A DNA stretch of 64,000 nt from CAWUIO01 sp963922455 (GCA_963922455.1 CAWUIO010000020.1:5113-69112); one strand, 5' to 3'. Shown: positions 16,148 to 26,423, counted from the first letter of the stretch. The notes: generated by a model from the letters alone, not told the origin. A program made the numbers and translations.

Positions 16148-19100
16148 TTATAAGACTAAGATCTTTTTGCTTAGGAGTTTTCCTTCGCTCAAGATTTGTA
16201 AAAAGTACATGCCCGGTTCAAGTCCATTTACTTCTACCTCGCCAAAACCCGAAATACTATTTACTTTAATCAGTTCGCTTAGGTCATAGATTATACTCCC
16301 TCTGGAGTCGGACAAAAAGGCTTGGGCCACATCTTCACTTACAAAAACAACCTTAAACTGCCCATTGTTCGGGTTAGGAAAAATCCGGACTGCCTCAGTC
16401 ACATCCAAAAAGGTGCCAGGATGAAATTGAGGCGCTGATATGCCAAAACAACCGAATCCACTGCTTATGGTCAGCGTATATTGCCCCGAATCAAGGGGCA
16501 GGTATTGGGCTTGGTTGGCATTTAAGATAGGCACTCCGTTGAGACTCCATTGATAAAATTGGGCGGTATCCAAAGCTTGTAAGATACCAGAGGTGATAAT
16601 AAAATTGGGTTCAGGTACCCGCTCACTTACTACGTCTACGGTTTTACTAATAATGGTTTGACAAGGAAAAGCAGGGTTCGTGTCTTCATAAAAGGCATCT
16701 ACTCGATAGCTACCCGTGATAGATGCAAAGATACTTTGATCGGTACTAATCAAACTATTATCCTGATACCATTCCCATCGGGAGGGGAGGACTAGGGAGC
16801 TAGCACTTAGTTGCACACTATCCCCTTCACAGAAGGCTAATGGGCCATTTGCACTTACTAAAAGTACCGGAGGCGTGCGGGCAAAGACTAAGTAAGGGGC
16901 CGATAAGACGGAGCAACTATTCGCACCCGGCAGAAATACTTCCACTTGGTAAGATCCGTTTTCTAGGATATTGATTACTTGAGAGGTATCATTTTCCAAA
17001 AGCCGGCTGCCTCTAAACCACCTATACCGTAGATTCGTGAGACCATTGAGATCATCGGCCCGGAGCTGTAGCACTTCCCCAGGACAAATTTGATTTACAT
17101 TGGGGATTGGGGCACTATTGATTACAGGTGAAGGTAAGGTTGGGCCAATGTCCACTGGTATGGCCGAAGAAGATACTCCGGAGGGATTGCACGTATTACT
17201 GACAACCACCCGGTACGTGCCCGACTGGGTTACATTAATTTGCGGAACTGAAGTCACCGCAAAAGCAAGCACCTCCGCATCACGGAACCAACTAAACGTG
17301 GGATTATCGGCAACCGTTTGAACATTTAAAATCGCAAAATTAGGATCTTGGCATGGGTCGGCGGTTAAGACAATGGGCCCAGCTTCGGGAGGAATCGTAA
17401 AACTGACTTCAATACTATCTGAAAATTGGATGCTGCATTCATTTTCTAGGCTGAAATAATAATTGCCTGATTGGGAAATGCGAAGCAGGGTGTCATTGCT
17501 TATTTCTGTACCGTTTCTAAACCAACGATAAATACTATTGGCACTGACATTATCGGCCAAAGCTAGTAAAGTATCGGCTATACTTCCTTCACTGGCACAA
17601 ACGATTTGGTCGGAGCTGGGTGATATTCTTACGTTGCTGGCTTGAGTACCTACCACAAAGGAAACGGGAGAAGAAATAATGGTTTGGTCACAGGCATTAA
17701 ATCCAGATACCTGGTAGGTTCCGCTTTGGCTTATCACCAAACTAGAATCATTGGTTTGAGTAGTTTGAGAATCTTCCATACGAACCCAAGTATACAAGGC
17801 CCCCGGACCTAAATTTTCCGTACGGATAATGAGACTACCCGTACAGCTCACGGTTGTATCGGCAAATATGGACGATTTGACCAAGCTAATATCAGATGAT
17901 TGCTGAATTTCAAGCGTATCAGAGAAAAAAGAGCCGCAGCGATTGGCCAACCTCACCCGATAAAATCCCGGACTAGTAATTCTTTGGGTATTCATGCTGT
18001 CCCCAAAACTTATGAAGTTTATATTATCGCTGGAGCTTTGCCATACAATCGTATCGGCTTGAGCATTGGAGGCAAAGCCCAGGGTGATCTCAGGAATTGA
18101 GGGCAAGCAAAGGCCTAAAGTATCAGCCAGAAGTCGTATTGAATCTGGACTTTGCGTAAAGGAGACCACTTGCGAAGGAGAGCTTAACTGCCCACAAATA
18201 CTGTAATAAACAAAGTCGTAGGTCCCAGAAGTGGTGACATCCAATTTTCCTAAAGTAGGCCCGGGCGGATAGTTAATGGTAGCAATGGGTATCCCGTCTC
18301 TTCGCCAAACAATGGAGTCAAAAATTGCTGTAAACAGCCCTTGATCGTCAAAACTGGTACCATTGGCTCCTAAAATTACCGTATCATCAGGAGAGCAAGG
18401 TAGGAAAAGGCTACGGTCCACGCTCAATGACTTTGGCGTGCCCGTTAGAAAGATTTCCATACTATCCCGATTTGAACCACAACCATTTACGGCTTCCAAA
18501 ATATAATTGCCCGCTAGTTTCACATACAAGCTGTCCCCTTGAGCAAGAAGGGTCGAGTCTCCTTCTCTAAACCACAAAAAAGCATCCGGGCTACTTCCCG
18601 TAGCAAGTAATAATAAGCTATCTCCATTACAAACTTGGTCAAAACCGCTGGGCGAATTGATTAGGGGGAGAGTAGGAGGACTGCTAGAACTGTTTATGGT
18701 CGTTGTGGCGCTAGCACTAGCACAAGAATTACTTATCGTAACCTCGTACACCCCTTGATCACTAGCCCCAGGGCCAATGTCTAAAGTGGAGGTACTCACT
18801 CCTAGGGCTAAGCCATCTTTACTCCAACTGTAGGTAAATTGATCCCCACTACAAGGGCCAAAAAAATCGGCTTCGGCCTTTGCCTGCAACTGTATGGCTG
18901 GTCCTGTGGTACAAATAGAGCTTGCCCTGGTATTTGTCTCAATCCGGGCGTTCTGAGGGCCTTGGTTATCGGTACATATTTCTAAAATGGTCGTTGCGTC
19001 TTCAAAGTTGGTATTGTTCCCCGCAATTTCTAACCTATACACACCCGTGAAGATGTCCACCTCAAGGGTAGAATCCGTTCCAATTAAGAGATCTGAAAAA

Positions 19101-19483
19101 AATATGTTATCATTTTTCCAACGGAACCGCAGCGTATCCATATCAACCCCAGGGACCGAGGCCGATAAACGAATACGCGTAGATATACATAAACGGATGT
19201 TTGTCGTGTCGTTTTGGGCCAGGGTGATAGGGCTTGGGCTACTGGCCGGATCGATCCGTAACTGGATGATAGGATCAGGTATCAAAGGAGGAAGCAGATC
19301 AGGCGAGGATATCCTTGACTGAAAATCTTGGGAATGGCTAATCCCCATGCTAAGGAAGGGAAACGCCTGGGCACGAAGCAATGCCGGTTTGATTCCTAAG
19401 CTTGTGATTAAGAGGAATAGATAAATAAAGTTATTCCGGGTTTTTAAGAAAGATTTTATAGCCGAGTAAACGTTTATTTTCAT
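16148..19483 (-). CDS. Large Ig-like repeat secreted protein with T9SS sorting domain
   Basis: About 1,111 residues from the ATG at 19483, which starts just ahead of a signal peptide (MKINVYSAIK..., cleavage near LRAQA); an ATG at 19534 would add 17 residues. The body is a chain of roughly ten Ig-like units of 80-100 residues. They carry recurring C...DS, YRWFR/YTWVR and SGTYRV/SGNYYF motifs, each usually with a cysteine pair. The last 75 residues form a T9SS type A sorting domain (VRIFPNPNNGQFKV, a GLEPGMYFLQI strand, basic end KKILVL). Probably an outer-surface or released adhesin-like protein; its ligand is unknown. The two units directly after it on the same strand are smpB and NlpC/P60. 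Confidence 0.9.
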   Translation of the reverse strand: MKINVYSAIKSFLKTRNNFIYLFLLITSLGIKPALLRAQAFPFLSMGISHSQDFQSRISSPDLLPPLIPDPIIQLRIDPASSPSPITLAQNDTTNIRLCISTRIRLSASVPGVDMDTLRFRWKNDNIFFSDLLIGTDSTLEVDIFTGVYRLEIAGNNTNFEDATTILEICTDNQGPQNARIETNTRASSICTTGPAIQLQAKAEADFFGPCSGDQFTYSWSKDGLALGVSTSTLDIGPGASDQGVYEVTISNSCASASATTTINSSSSPPTLPLINSPSGFDQVCNGDSLLLLATGSSPDAFLWFREGDSTLLAQGDSLYVKLAGNYILEAVNGCGSNRDSMEIFLTGTPKSLSVDRSLFLPCSPDDTVILGANGTSFDDQGLFTAIFDSIVWRRDGIPIATINYPPGPTLGKLDVTTSGTYDFVYYSICGQLSSPSQVVSFTQSPDSIRLLADTLGLCLPSIPEITLGFASNAQADTIVWQSSSDNINFISFGDSMNTQRITSPGFYRVRLANRCGSFFSDTLEIQQSSDISLVKSSIFADTTVSCTGSLIIRTENLGPGALYTWVRMEDSQTTQTNDSSLVISQSGTYQVSGFNACDQTIISSPVSFVVGTQASNVRISPSSDQIVCASEGSIADTLLALADNVSANSIYRWFRNGTEISNDTLLRISQSGNYYFSLENECSIQFSDSIEVSFTIPPEAGPIVLTADPCQDPNFAILNVQTVADNPTFSWFRDAEVLAFAVTSVPQINVTQSGTYRVVVSNTCNPSGVSSSAIPVDIGPTLPSPVINSAPIPNVNQICPGEVLQLRADDLNGLTNLRYRWFRGSRLLENDTSQVINILENGSYQVEVFLPGANSCSVLSAPYLVFARTPPVLLVSANGPLAFCEGDSVQLSASSLVLPSRWEWYQDNSLISTDQSIFASITGSYRVDAFYEDTNPAFPCQTIISKTVDVVSERVPEPNFIITSGILQALDTAQFYQWSLNGVPILNANQAQYLPLDSGQYTLTISSGFGCFGISAPQFHPGTFLDVTEAVRIFPNPNNGQFKVVFVSEDVAQAFLSDSRGSIIYDLSELIKVNSISGFGEVEVNGLEPGMYFLQILSEGKLLSKKILVL

Positions 19484-19666
19484 AAAAAACCTGCGTTGAA
19501 GCCTATTTAAAATGCGTTGGACCATGGCATTCAAGAAGAAAACGCTACGGAGCAGAATTTATTAGGAGAATAACCTAACTAAATATCCAATAGCATGTTT
19601 TGTTTGTAACGTTCTAATTCAAAGGGTCAATCCATCCTTCATAATTATCAATAGGAGCCTCAAAGT

Positions 19667-20263
19667 ATGACATTTTTTGAGCAAATATACCGAAAGCTCT
19701 TTCCGAAGGGCTTATCCCACGAAAACCTTCCAATGCGCGAAACCTTGGAACGTTTGCCCCGTGAGCAGGAAGCCTATCAAAGCTGGAAAAATAGTGATTC
19801 CTGTTACCTTTTACTTCAAAAAATAGCAAAGGCGTATTATTATCAAAAAACGAATATATCCAGCGACATCAAAGTACATTTATTTACTTCTCCCGGAGCC
19901 AATGGCTTTGCTATAAATTACGAACCCATTTTTGGCTCCAAGACCTTTGATTACCTATTAGATTATTTTAAAGACCAAACTCTAGAGCAAAAATACAAAA
20001 TTCAAATGGCGGAAAGGAAAATTATGGTCAAAGGAGACTGGATTGAAACAAAAGATAAGTACTATTTAAAGCCATCCATCAAAATTCAAATGCTGGATGA
20101 TCAATTAGTGAATCAATTATACGGGAATGTAGCAATAGAATTGATAAAAAAAGACCAAACCCCCCTGTATTTAAAATTACTTGTCACTCACTACAAAGAC
20201 CACCAATTTAGTGAAGTACTCGATTATGACGACTTAATAGGCAAACTCTTGAGCACAGACTAA
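19667..20263 (+). CDS. Hypothetical protein, 198 residues
   Basis: No family recognised. There is no signal peptide or membrane segment. The protein begins MTFFEQIYRKLFPKG and is rich in Lys, Asp and aromatic residues. It has a central amphipathic region (FDYLLDYFKDQTLEQKYKIQ), then beta-strand-like stretches with KGDWIETKDKYYLKPSI and LYLKLLVTHY. The composition suits a soluble cytoplasmic protein. It is transcribed alone, convergent with the small membrane protein behind it, 14 bp away. AT content is somewhat above that of the flanking genes. Confidence 0.75.
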   Translation: MTFFEQIYRKLFPKGLSHENLPMRETLERLPREQEAYQSWKNSDSCYLLLQKIAKAYYYQKTNISSDIKVHLFTSPGANGFAINYEPIFGSKTFDYLLDYFKDQTLEQKYKIQMAERKIMVKGDWIETKDKYYLKPSIKIQMLDDQLVNQLYGNVAIELIKKDQTPLYLKLLVTHYKDHQFSEVLDYDDLIGKLLSTD

Positions 20264-20277
20264 AAATTAAATAGTTT

Positions 20278-20772
20278 CTAATCCAAAAAGTTGCTGGCCC
20301 TCAAATCCAGGTGCCTTCGGGTTAAGTCAGCCTTGATCGAGTCTTGAAAAGCTTGCATAATTCTTTGCTCATCCTCATAACACAAGGGAGCACTGGGAGT
20401 AGCTGCGGTTTTGCGAAAATAAGCACTCACCAAAGAAGCGGCACTGTTAAAATAACGGGTGGAGTGCCGAACGGGGATGTTAGAATAGGGAGTAGAGTCT
20501 ACCGTAGCAATAATACTGTCTACTTCGGGTTTGATTACCGTATAGGCTTTTAAGCTGATCCGCTCAATGGTATTATCTGGACTTTCCTCTTGCAATACAG
20601 CCAAATCCAAATGCTTTTGGATGTATTCATGGTATTTATTATCAATTGCGTTGAGCAATGATTCCGTTTGTCGGGCAATCCGCTTCTGTTCTTTTTCTGC
20701 TGCGTATGCCAATAACAAGACTACTAATAATAGGATTAGTACTGTTAAAAGAAGTAAAATCCAAATATTCAT
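20278..20772 (-). CDS. Small membrane-anchored protein of unknown function
   Basis: About 164 residues from the ATG at 20772, which opens directly on a long hydrophobic helix (MNIWILLLLTVLILLLVVLLL). Earlier in-frame ATGs at 20787 and 20808 are possible. After the helix comes a charged, probably helical region (EKEQKRIARQTESLLNAIDNKYHEYIQKHL). The rest is soluble and Ser/Ala-rich, with one cysteine. One transmembrane anchor with a periplasmic or cytoplasmic soluble part is the only supported inference. No family recognised. Confidence 0.7.
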   Translation of the reverse strand: MNIWILLLLTVLILLLVVLLLAYAAEKEQKRIARQTESLLNAIDNKYHEYIQKHLDLAVLQEESPDNTIERISLKAYTVIKPEVDSIIATVDSTPYSNIPVRHSTRYFNSAASLVSAYFRKTAATPSAPLCYEDEQRIMQAFQDSIKADLTRRHLDLRASNFLD

Positions 20773-20891
20773 TACTGTAAAGGCCATAAAGTGAGCTTGA
20801 CTATACAAAAATAATCAAATAAACTCGGAAAAACTGCGTTTTAATCAGCCAATAGCCTTGTTAGTAATTTTATGGGGGATAGAAAATAGTA

Positions 20892-20919
20892 AAGGCCCCG
20901 GTAAGTGGGCCGGGGCCTT
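20892..20919 (-). terminator. Terminator-like hairpin after the outer-membrane barrel gene
   Basis: A perfect 10-bp stem, AAGGCCCCGG (20892-20901)/CCGGGGCCTT (20910-20919), lying 20 bp past the stop of the minus-strand barrel gene. The following T run is weak, so termination is probable but not certain. Confidence 0.7.
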
Positions 20920-20938
20920 CTATCAAATAGTAAAAATT

Positions 20939-21430
20939 TTAGAAGCCAAATTTGACTCCACCGGCGAGTACTGCCTGGTCAAAATCAGACAACACAAACT
21001 TAATTTCAACAAAAGGGATAACTTTCTTTAAGTCAAAATCAAGTCCCCCCCCCAGGTTAACCCCAACTTCGGTGTCAGATTCTGTATTATCAGCTAGAAA
21101 AGAGTTGTCATCAATTTTTACTCTGACGGTGGTGATGTTCAAACCAGCCAAAACGTAGGGTTTCAATACCCCAAAAACTCCGAAAACGTAATTCGCATCG
21201 GCATTGAGAGACCATACAGATGTTTTGATACTTCCAACATCTTCTGTAAAAAAATAATTGAACGTCGGTTGAATACGCCAATTATCGGTCAATCGGAAGG
21301 CGGCTCGTCCGCTGATACCTAACTCTTCAATATCAGTCCCGTAAATTAACCCACCCCCAATTTCAAATTGAGCTTGGGCCGAAGATGCCAGGCATGTGTA
21401 AAGAAACAGTAAAACGAATAGCTTTTTCAT
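20939..21430 (-). CDS. Outer-membrane beta-barrel protein (OmpA/Opa-like small porin fold)
   Basis: A protein of 163 residues with a clear signal peptide (MKKLFVLLFLYTCLASSAQA). Alternating-strand segments follow (FEIGGGLIYGTD, WRIQPTFNYFF, LKPYVLAGLNI, VGVNLGGGLDFDL, AVLAGGVKFGF), and the protein ends in an aromatic residue (Phe), as outer-membrane barrels do. The pattern fits an eight-stranded barrel of the small 'outer membrane beta-barrel' class; no channel or enzyme function can be read from the sequence. A 9-bp perfect inverted repeat lies 40-67 bp upstream of the start and may be an operator. Confidence 0.85.
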   Translation of the reverse strand: MKKLFVLLFLYTCLASSAQAQFEIGGGLIYGTDIEELGISGRAAFRLTDNWRIQPTFNYFFTEDVGSIKTSVWSLNADANYVFGVFGVLKPYVLAGLNITTVRVKIDDNSFLADNTESDTEVGVNLGGGLDFDLKKVIPFVEIKFVLSDFDQAVLAGGVKFGF

Positions 21431-21470
21431 TGAGAATATAATTGATTAAGAAAACACACTTGAGTACGTG

Positions 21471-21497
21471 TGAAGTAAAAATTTGTTCTTTACTTCA
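21471..21497 (-). promoter_or_regulatory. Inverted repeat upstream of the barrel gene, candidate operator
   Basis: TGAAGTAAA (21471-21479) and TTTACTTCA (21489-21497) form a perfect 9-bp inverted repeat with a 9-bp spacer. It lies 40 bp upstream of the barrel gene start. Operator function is an inference from position and symmetry. Confidence 0.35.
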
Positions 21498-21573
21498 ATA
21501 ATTTTGATAATGCTTCTCTTTAAATAGACTCTTTTCTCGAGAAAAAATTGATAAAAGCGTACAAAAATTAAAT

Positions 21574-21703
21574 GGGGCTTGCCCGCGTTAAAAAAATAAT
21601 CGCTAAAAATGAATAGTCCTTGCCCCGCGGGCCGGGCTCTCGCTACTCGCTGGCCTCCCCCCATCCAGCGGCGAGCTCAAACATGCCGCTCCATCCCTAA
21701 GCC
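21574..21703 (+). repeat. Three-way-junction intergenic repeat, copy 3
   Basis: P1 pairs GGCTT (21576-21580) with AAGCC (21699-21703). P2 pairs GCCCGCG (21581-21587) with CGCGGGC (21626-21632). The core has one change (CGGGCTCTCGCTACTCGC). P3 pairs CTCGCTGG with CCAGCG...GAG. It sits in the 438-bp divergent gap between the barrel gene and the PAS histidine kinase; the rest of that gap is AT-rich and otherwise empty apart from the candidate operator. Confidence 0.92.
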
Positions 21704-21868
21704 GTTCAAGAATGCTTGAAATACCTTTTAAAAACTTTTTTAAGCTAATTTAATAACATAGAACTTTCTATATTATTATATTTTCAAATAAACTTATTCA
21801 ACAATGAGTATTCTCTTAAAAAATAATTAAATTTAATTTGACCTGTTAACACCAGCTCTGAAAACTTT

Positions 21869-24800
21869 ATGGAATCCCTTGCCACCACCACCCCTAATAG
21901 TATTTTTTTTACCCATACAAGCTCTTTTCGTTGTAATCTGGACTTGCGTGTGGAATATTGGAGTGGAGAACTTGAACAACTCACGGGCATTTCCTATAAT
22001 CACCTCGCCAAGCAAGTATTACCTAGCCATAGCCAAAATATTGTATTGCAAGACCTCCGGGAAAAAATACCCTTGGTCTTACAAGGGAATACCCAAGCCC
22101 TAGCCTTTCAGACCCAAATTCCCAAGCCCATCTGGTTTATACTGCTCCTTTTTCCAGACTACTCAGAAGATGCTAATTTGCAAGGGGCAGAAGGGAAACT
22201 ATTTTCCTTTTATCTCCAAGAACAAGAATTAGACTCATCCACACTACATGTTGTAGGGGGCAAGTTGTCCCGTTTAGGATTTCACCTCACTATTTTAAAT
22301 AAGGCCCTCGAGTCTGTACTCGTACAATCTAATCCTCAACAAGACGAGCCTATTAATTGGGACGAGGTCACCAAAGATATGTTTTGGGATAAAGTAGAGG
22401 CTAGTTATGAGGGAGCCCCCCCCCGGGAAGTGCTTGCTTCCGAACCCATAGGAGCTTGCCAACATTACGTAATCCGTAATCGGCAGAGCCGTGAAAATGA
22501 ATATTTATTGTTAATTCAATGGGAGGACTACCGAATTTTATTTATATCCCGGCAAATTTTCTCCCATAACCAGGCCCTTAAGCCCTCATCCGATGAGCCC
22601 AATGCGTATTTTGTGACCATGCATAGGCCGGATGGGATTCTCGTATATGCCTCTCCAGAATTCCCAGATTTACTGGGATATTCCATGGAGGAATTGATTG
22701 GGAAATCCCTGTATTCTTTAGTACAAGATGATTTTCAACCGGAGATTAAAGATCTGAGCCTTAAAACAGAGCTGGGAAAAGATTTCTATGTAGAATTCCC
22801 CATGATACATAGAAATGGCAAATTGTGCTGGTTTAACACCAACCTACGCTTTATTCAAGGAAGGCCCGGTAAAACCCCTCGAATCTTGGCCAACCATACC
22901 GATATCAGTGAATTAAAACATCAAGGATCTCAGCTAAAAAGAGGGAATGAATTCTATCAATATTTGTATAAAGAAAGCCCAATCTCCTTATTTATTGTAG
23001 AATATCCTCAACATCGGCTTCGCGATTTTAACGATGCCGCCGTAAATCAGTATGGATTTAACCGGGAAGAGTTATTAAATATGCCGTTTACAGATCTTTG
23101 TTATGCCGAGGATCAGGAACGGATAGAGGCTATGTATCCCCAACTACTCGATAAAGCCTCAGTCGAGTTATTAGAGTTTAGGCAATTCAAAAAAGGCGGA
23201 AAGGAATTTTTTGTAAATCTGTATTTTCACCGTTTCCATTATTTGGACTACGAGGCGTATTTGGTGATGGTGGTAGATATTGATTACAAAGCCCGCTCAA
23301 GTCGAGAAATACAAAGGCTATTAGAAGCCGAAAGGAAGTTAACCAAGGATTTGAGAGACCGGGAGCTAAATCTCCTGGATCAGCTGGAGATAAGCCTCAA
23401 ACTCAACCGAGAGGTTACCGAAGTAAATGAACGGTTTTATGCCCTGAATGATTGTAGCCCCATAGGAATCTTAATGAGCGATCCCAAGGGCAATTGTATT
23501 TGGTCCAACCGACAACTTCAAGAAATTAGTGGCCTGGCACTTGATCAAATTTTAGATCAAGCCTGGATAAACATCATACACCCCCAGGATCGTCCTCTAC
23601 TCCAAAAAAAGTGGCAGGATTTGGTACAAGATCAGCAGAGTTTAAAGTTGGAATGCCGCCTTATCCATCCCGAACAAGGGATCAGGTGGCTTTCCCTAAG
23701 CAGTGCTCCCATGAACCACGCCCAAAGAGGATATATGGGGGAAGTGATCAGCTTTGAGGATATTTCTCAAACCAAAGAAGCCGAAAACCTTATTGATCAT
23801 ATAAGCCAACTCAAAAACCTTCTCATTGAGATATCGGTAGATTTTATCAATATTGAATACGAACAATTTTCGGATACCTTCAGCCAAGCCCTGGAAAAAT
23901 TCTCTAGAATAGCCGGCTTTGACCGTATTTCCATTATCTTATTCTATACTGATCAAAATCGGGCCCGGCTGGCTTATGAATATTATACGCCTGATATACT
24001 TTCAAGAGCCGAGGGAGTACTCGATTATGATTTAAATAATCATGCCTGGTGGGTGGAGCAAATCAACAATCGGGTGACCCTTTCCTATGATAATATAGAT
24101 CAAATGCCACCCCAAGCCGTACATGCCAAAAATGCCTTTAAGCATTACGATATACAATCCTTAGTGGCGGTACCTATGGCTTTCCAGAAAGATATATTGG
24201 GTTTTGCCGGTTTTGCTACCATTAAAGAAGCGCGACATTGGGATCCCGAAGCTATTGAAATTCTCAATTTGCTGACCAGTATTTTTTCTAATGTTATCCA
24301 CCGCTTCCAAATAAAACAACTCCTTCAAACGAGTCAAAACCAATATGCCCTGCTAGCCAATAACATCAGTGACTTAGTTACTCTACAATCAGGGGATTTA
24401 TTATTTTCTTATGTGTCGCCCTCCGTAAGAAAAATGCTAGGCTACAAACCAGAAGATTTGATGGGCGACTCTCTCTTAGATTTTGTCCTGGCCGATGATA
24501 TTAGCTTTATTCAGCAACAATTAGAAATCTGCTGGCAAGGTCACGAAACGAGTTTCTCCTATCGTTTAAGGACCGTTTGGAACTCACATATCTGGGTAGA
24601 ATCTACTTTTAAAGCCATTGAGCACGAAGGAAGAAGCTATTTATTAGGGGTAACCCAAGATACTTCGGATAAAAAGCACGTCCTGAACCAGCTCGAGGAA
24701 AACCGAAAACTCTTAGCTACCATCTTCAATGAATCTACAGATGCCATCATGATTGTTGATGTACACAATGGGCAGATTCAAAATTGTAACCAAAGGGCCG

Positions 24801-25852
24801 TAGATCTCATGGAGGCCGAAGACAAGATGGAATTAATCGGGATTGCGGCCAATAGTATGGTTATGCATAAAGAATCGGCCAAAAACCTCTCCGAAATATT
24901 AAGGTCTACAGAGCAAACCAGCCTCACCACCCGGGAAATTAAATGCCGGACCCGAAAAGGAAATCGCTTTTGGGGCAATTTTGCCATTAAAAAGTTTTTA
25001 TTTGCGGGCCGATGGATTCAACTGATGCGGGTTACCGATATAAGCCAACGCAAAAACGATGAAGTTGAAATTGATAAGCTTCTTAAAGATACCATCCTTT
25101 TAAATAACGAACTGAGAGAGCATAACCACAAGCTTGAGAAAACCAATGCCGAACTAGACCACTTTGTATATAGCGTTTCCCACGATTTACGATCTCCGGT
25201 GGTATCGGCCATGGGGGTTATGAACCTAATCCAAGAAGAAGAAGACTCCCAAGATAAACTGGCCCATTTACCCCTCATTAACCGATCTTTGAAAAAACTG
25301 GACCACTTTATTCGGGATATTGTAGATTTCTCCTGGAACCAGCGCAAGGATTTAGAAATTAAGCTTATAGATTTTGATAACCTCTTACAAAATGCTTGGG
25401 ATAAGCAGTACGATGCATTATCGAGTGTAGAGGTAGACCTTAAAGCTCATATTAATGTCCCTAAACCCTTTTATTCAGACCCCAAACGTTTAGACATTGT
25501 CTTTAATAATTTATTTTCCAATGCCATTAAATATGCCGATGGGAATAAAGACCTCTCAGAAGTAAAAGTAGATATACAAGGCAATCAACACGAGGTTAAA
25601 ATTCTTATAGAGGATAATGGGATTGGTATAAGGCGTAAGTATCTCTCCCGTATATTCGACATGTTTTTTCGAGCTACCGAAAAAAGCGAAGGCTCGGGAA
25701 TAGGTTTATATATCTTACGAGAAGCCTTAGAAAAAATTCACGGAACCGTGCTGGTAAGTTCCAAATGGGGAACTGGAACCCGCTTTGTGATTAAGATGCC
25801 TAATTTGAAGTCCCGTTTAAAAAACAAACCCCGCCGTCCCTTTTTTAGTTAA
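21869..25852 (+). CDS. Multi-PAS, GAF sensor histidine kinase
   Basis: A protein of 1,327 residues with no obvious membrane segment, so probably a cytoplasmic sensor. Reading along it: a divergent PAS-like N-terminus, then PAS domains near residues 246-350, 365-470 and 520-635. A GAF domain spans about 650-815. Two more PAS domains lie near 825-935 and 945-1060, each followed by a short coiled linker. HisKA has the phospho-acceptor His1105 (VYSVSHDLRSPV). HATPase_c has the N box NNLFSNAIKYAD, a DNGIGI box and a GSGIGLYI G box (1212-1290). No receiver domain is attached and no response regulator is adjacent, so its partner is elsewhere. Its 3' end overlaps the convergent yqgE gene by 8 bp. Confidence 0.95.
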   Translation: MESLATTTPNSIFFTHTSSFRCNLDLRVEYWSGELEQLTGISYNHLAKQVLPSHSQNIVLQDLREKIPLVLQGNTQALAFQTQIPKPIWFILLLFPDYSEDANLQGAEGKLFSFYLQEQELDSSTLHVVGGKLSRLGFHLTILNKALESVLVQSNPQQDEPINWDEVTKDMFWDKVEASYEGAPPREVLASEPIGACQHYVIRNRQSRENEYLLLIQWEDYRILFISRQIFSHNQALKPSSDEPNAYFVTMHRPDGILVYASPEFPDLLGYSMEELIGKSLYSLVQDDFQPEIKDLSLKTELGKDFYVEFPMIHRNGKLCWFNTNLRFIQGRPGKTPRILANHTDISELKHQGSQLKRGNEFYQYLYKESPISLFIVEYPQHRLRDFNDAAVNQYGFNREELLNMPFTDLCYAEDQERIEAMYPQLLDKASVELLEFRQFKKGGKEFFVNLYFHRFHYLDYEAYLVMVVDIDYKARSSREIQRLLEAERKLTKDLRDRELNLLDQLEISLKLNREVTEVNERFYALNDCSPIGILMSDPKGNCIWSNRQLQEISGLALDQILDQAWINIIHPQDRPLLQKKWQDLVQDQQSLKLECRLIHPEQGIRWLSLSSAPMNHAQRGYMGEVISFEDISQTKEAENLIDHISQLKNLLIEISVDFINIEYEQFSDTFSQALEKFSRIAGFDRISIILFYTDQNRARLAYEYYTPDILSRAEGVLDYDLNNHAWWVEQINNRVTLSYDNIDQMPPQAVHAKNAFKHYDIQSLVAVPMAFQKDILGFAGFATIKEARHWDPEAIEILNLLTSIFSNVIHRFQIKQLLQTSQNQYALLANNISDLVTLQSGDLLFSYVSPSVRKMLGYKPEDLMGDSLLDFVLADDISFIQQQLEICWQGHETSFSYRLRTVWNSHIWVESTFKAIEHEGRSYLLGVTQDTSDKKHVLNQLEENRKLLATIFNESTDAIMIVDVHNGQIQNCNQRAVDLMEAEDKMELIGIAANSMVMHKESAKNLSEILRSTEQTSLTTREIKCRTRKGNRFWGNFAIKKFLFAGRWIQLMRVTDISQRKNDEVEIDKLLKDTILLNNELREHNHKLEKTNAELDHFVYSVSHDLRSPVVSAMGVMNLIQEEEDSQDKLAHLPLINRSLKKLDHFIRDIVDFSWNQRKDLEIKLIDFDNLLQNAWDKQYDALSSVEVDLKAHINVPKPFYSDPKRLDIVFNNLFSNAIKYADGNKDLSEVKVDIQGNQHEVKILIEDNGIGIRRKYLSRIFDMFFRATEKSEGSGIGLYILREALEKIHGTVLVSSKWGTGTRFVIKMPNLKSRLKNKPRRPFFS

Positions 25853-26402
25853 GCCGTGGGTCAATGGGGTAATTGGAAAGGGCTTTATGCTTGCCTCCCA
25901 TATTTTTTAATACCGACCGCCAAAGCTGTTCCGGGTCATTCACAAATAAAAATTCGGCTTGTACCCGGCTTACAATCCAAGCTTCCTCTTGTAATTCACC
26001 ATCCAATTGCCCACTACCCCAGCCAGAATAGCCAGCAAAAAAACGAATTTCCTCTTCCCTGATCTTTCCTAAATTGGCCAGATGAATAGCCTCTTCATAA
26101 TCTCCTCCCCATAATAGTCCCTCATCAATAGGTATGCCTCCCGTGATCAAGTCTTCCCGGCGATGAATAAAGTGTAAAGTATCCCGTTCTACGGGGCCCC
26201 CAATATATACCGGGAATTCGGCAAAGCAGGACTCATCCAACACGTCTTTTAGATTAAGCTCCGTCTTTTGGTTCAACACGAAGCCAAATGACCCCGACTC
26301 ATTATGCTCACACATGAGCACCACACTTCTTTCAAAATTGGCATCGCCCAAAAAGGGCTCCGAAATGAGGATATCCCCCCGGCTAACAGCTTGTTTTTCC
26401 AT
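25845..26402 (-). CDS. YqgE/AlgH family protein (UPF0301)
   Basis: A protein of 185 residues showing the family signature throughout: GDILISEPFLGDANFERSVV, GSFGFVLNQ, VYIGGPVERDTLHFIHR, a GLLWGGDYEEA block, and FFAGYSGWGSGQLDGEL. The biochemical function of the family is not established. It lies 21 bp downstream of lptG on the same strand and overlaps the convergent histidine kinase gene by 8 bp at the 3' end. Confidence 0.95.
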   Translation of the reverse strand: MEKQAVSRGDILISEPFLGDANFERSVVLMCEHNESGSFGFVLNQKTELNLKDVLDESCFAEFPVYIGGPVERDTLHFIHRREDLITGGIPIDEGLLWGGDYEEAIHLANLGKIREEEIRFFAGYSGWGSGQLDGELQEEAWIVSRVQAEFLFVNDPEQLWRSVLKNMGGKHKALSNYPIDPRLN

Positions 26403-26423
26403 ACTAAATGATCTTGGCCCAAC

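Noticed and set aside
19614..19829. 71-codon minus-strand frame overlapping the start of the 19667 gene
   Set aside because: No motif, and it overlaps a longer frame with better coding character.
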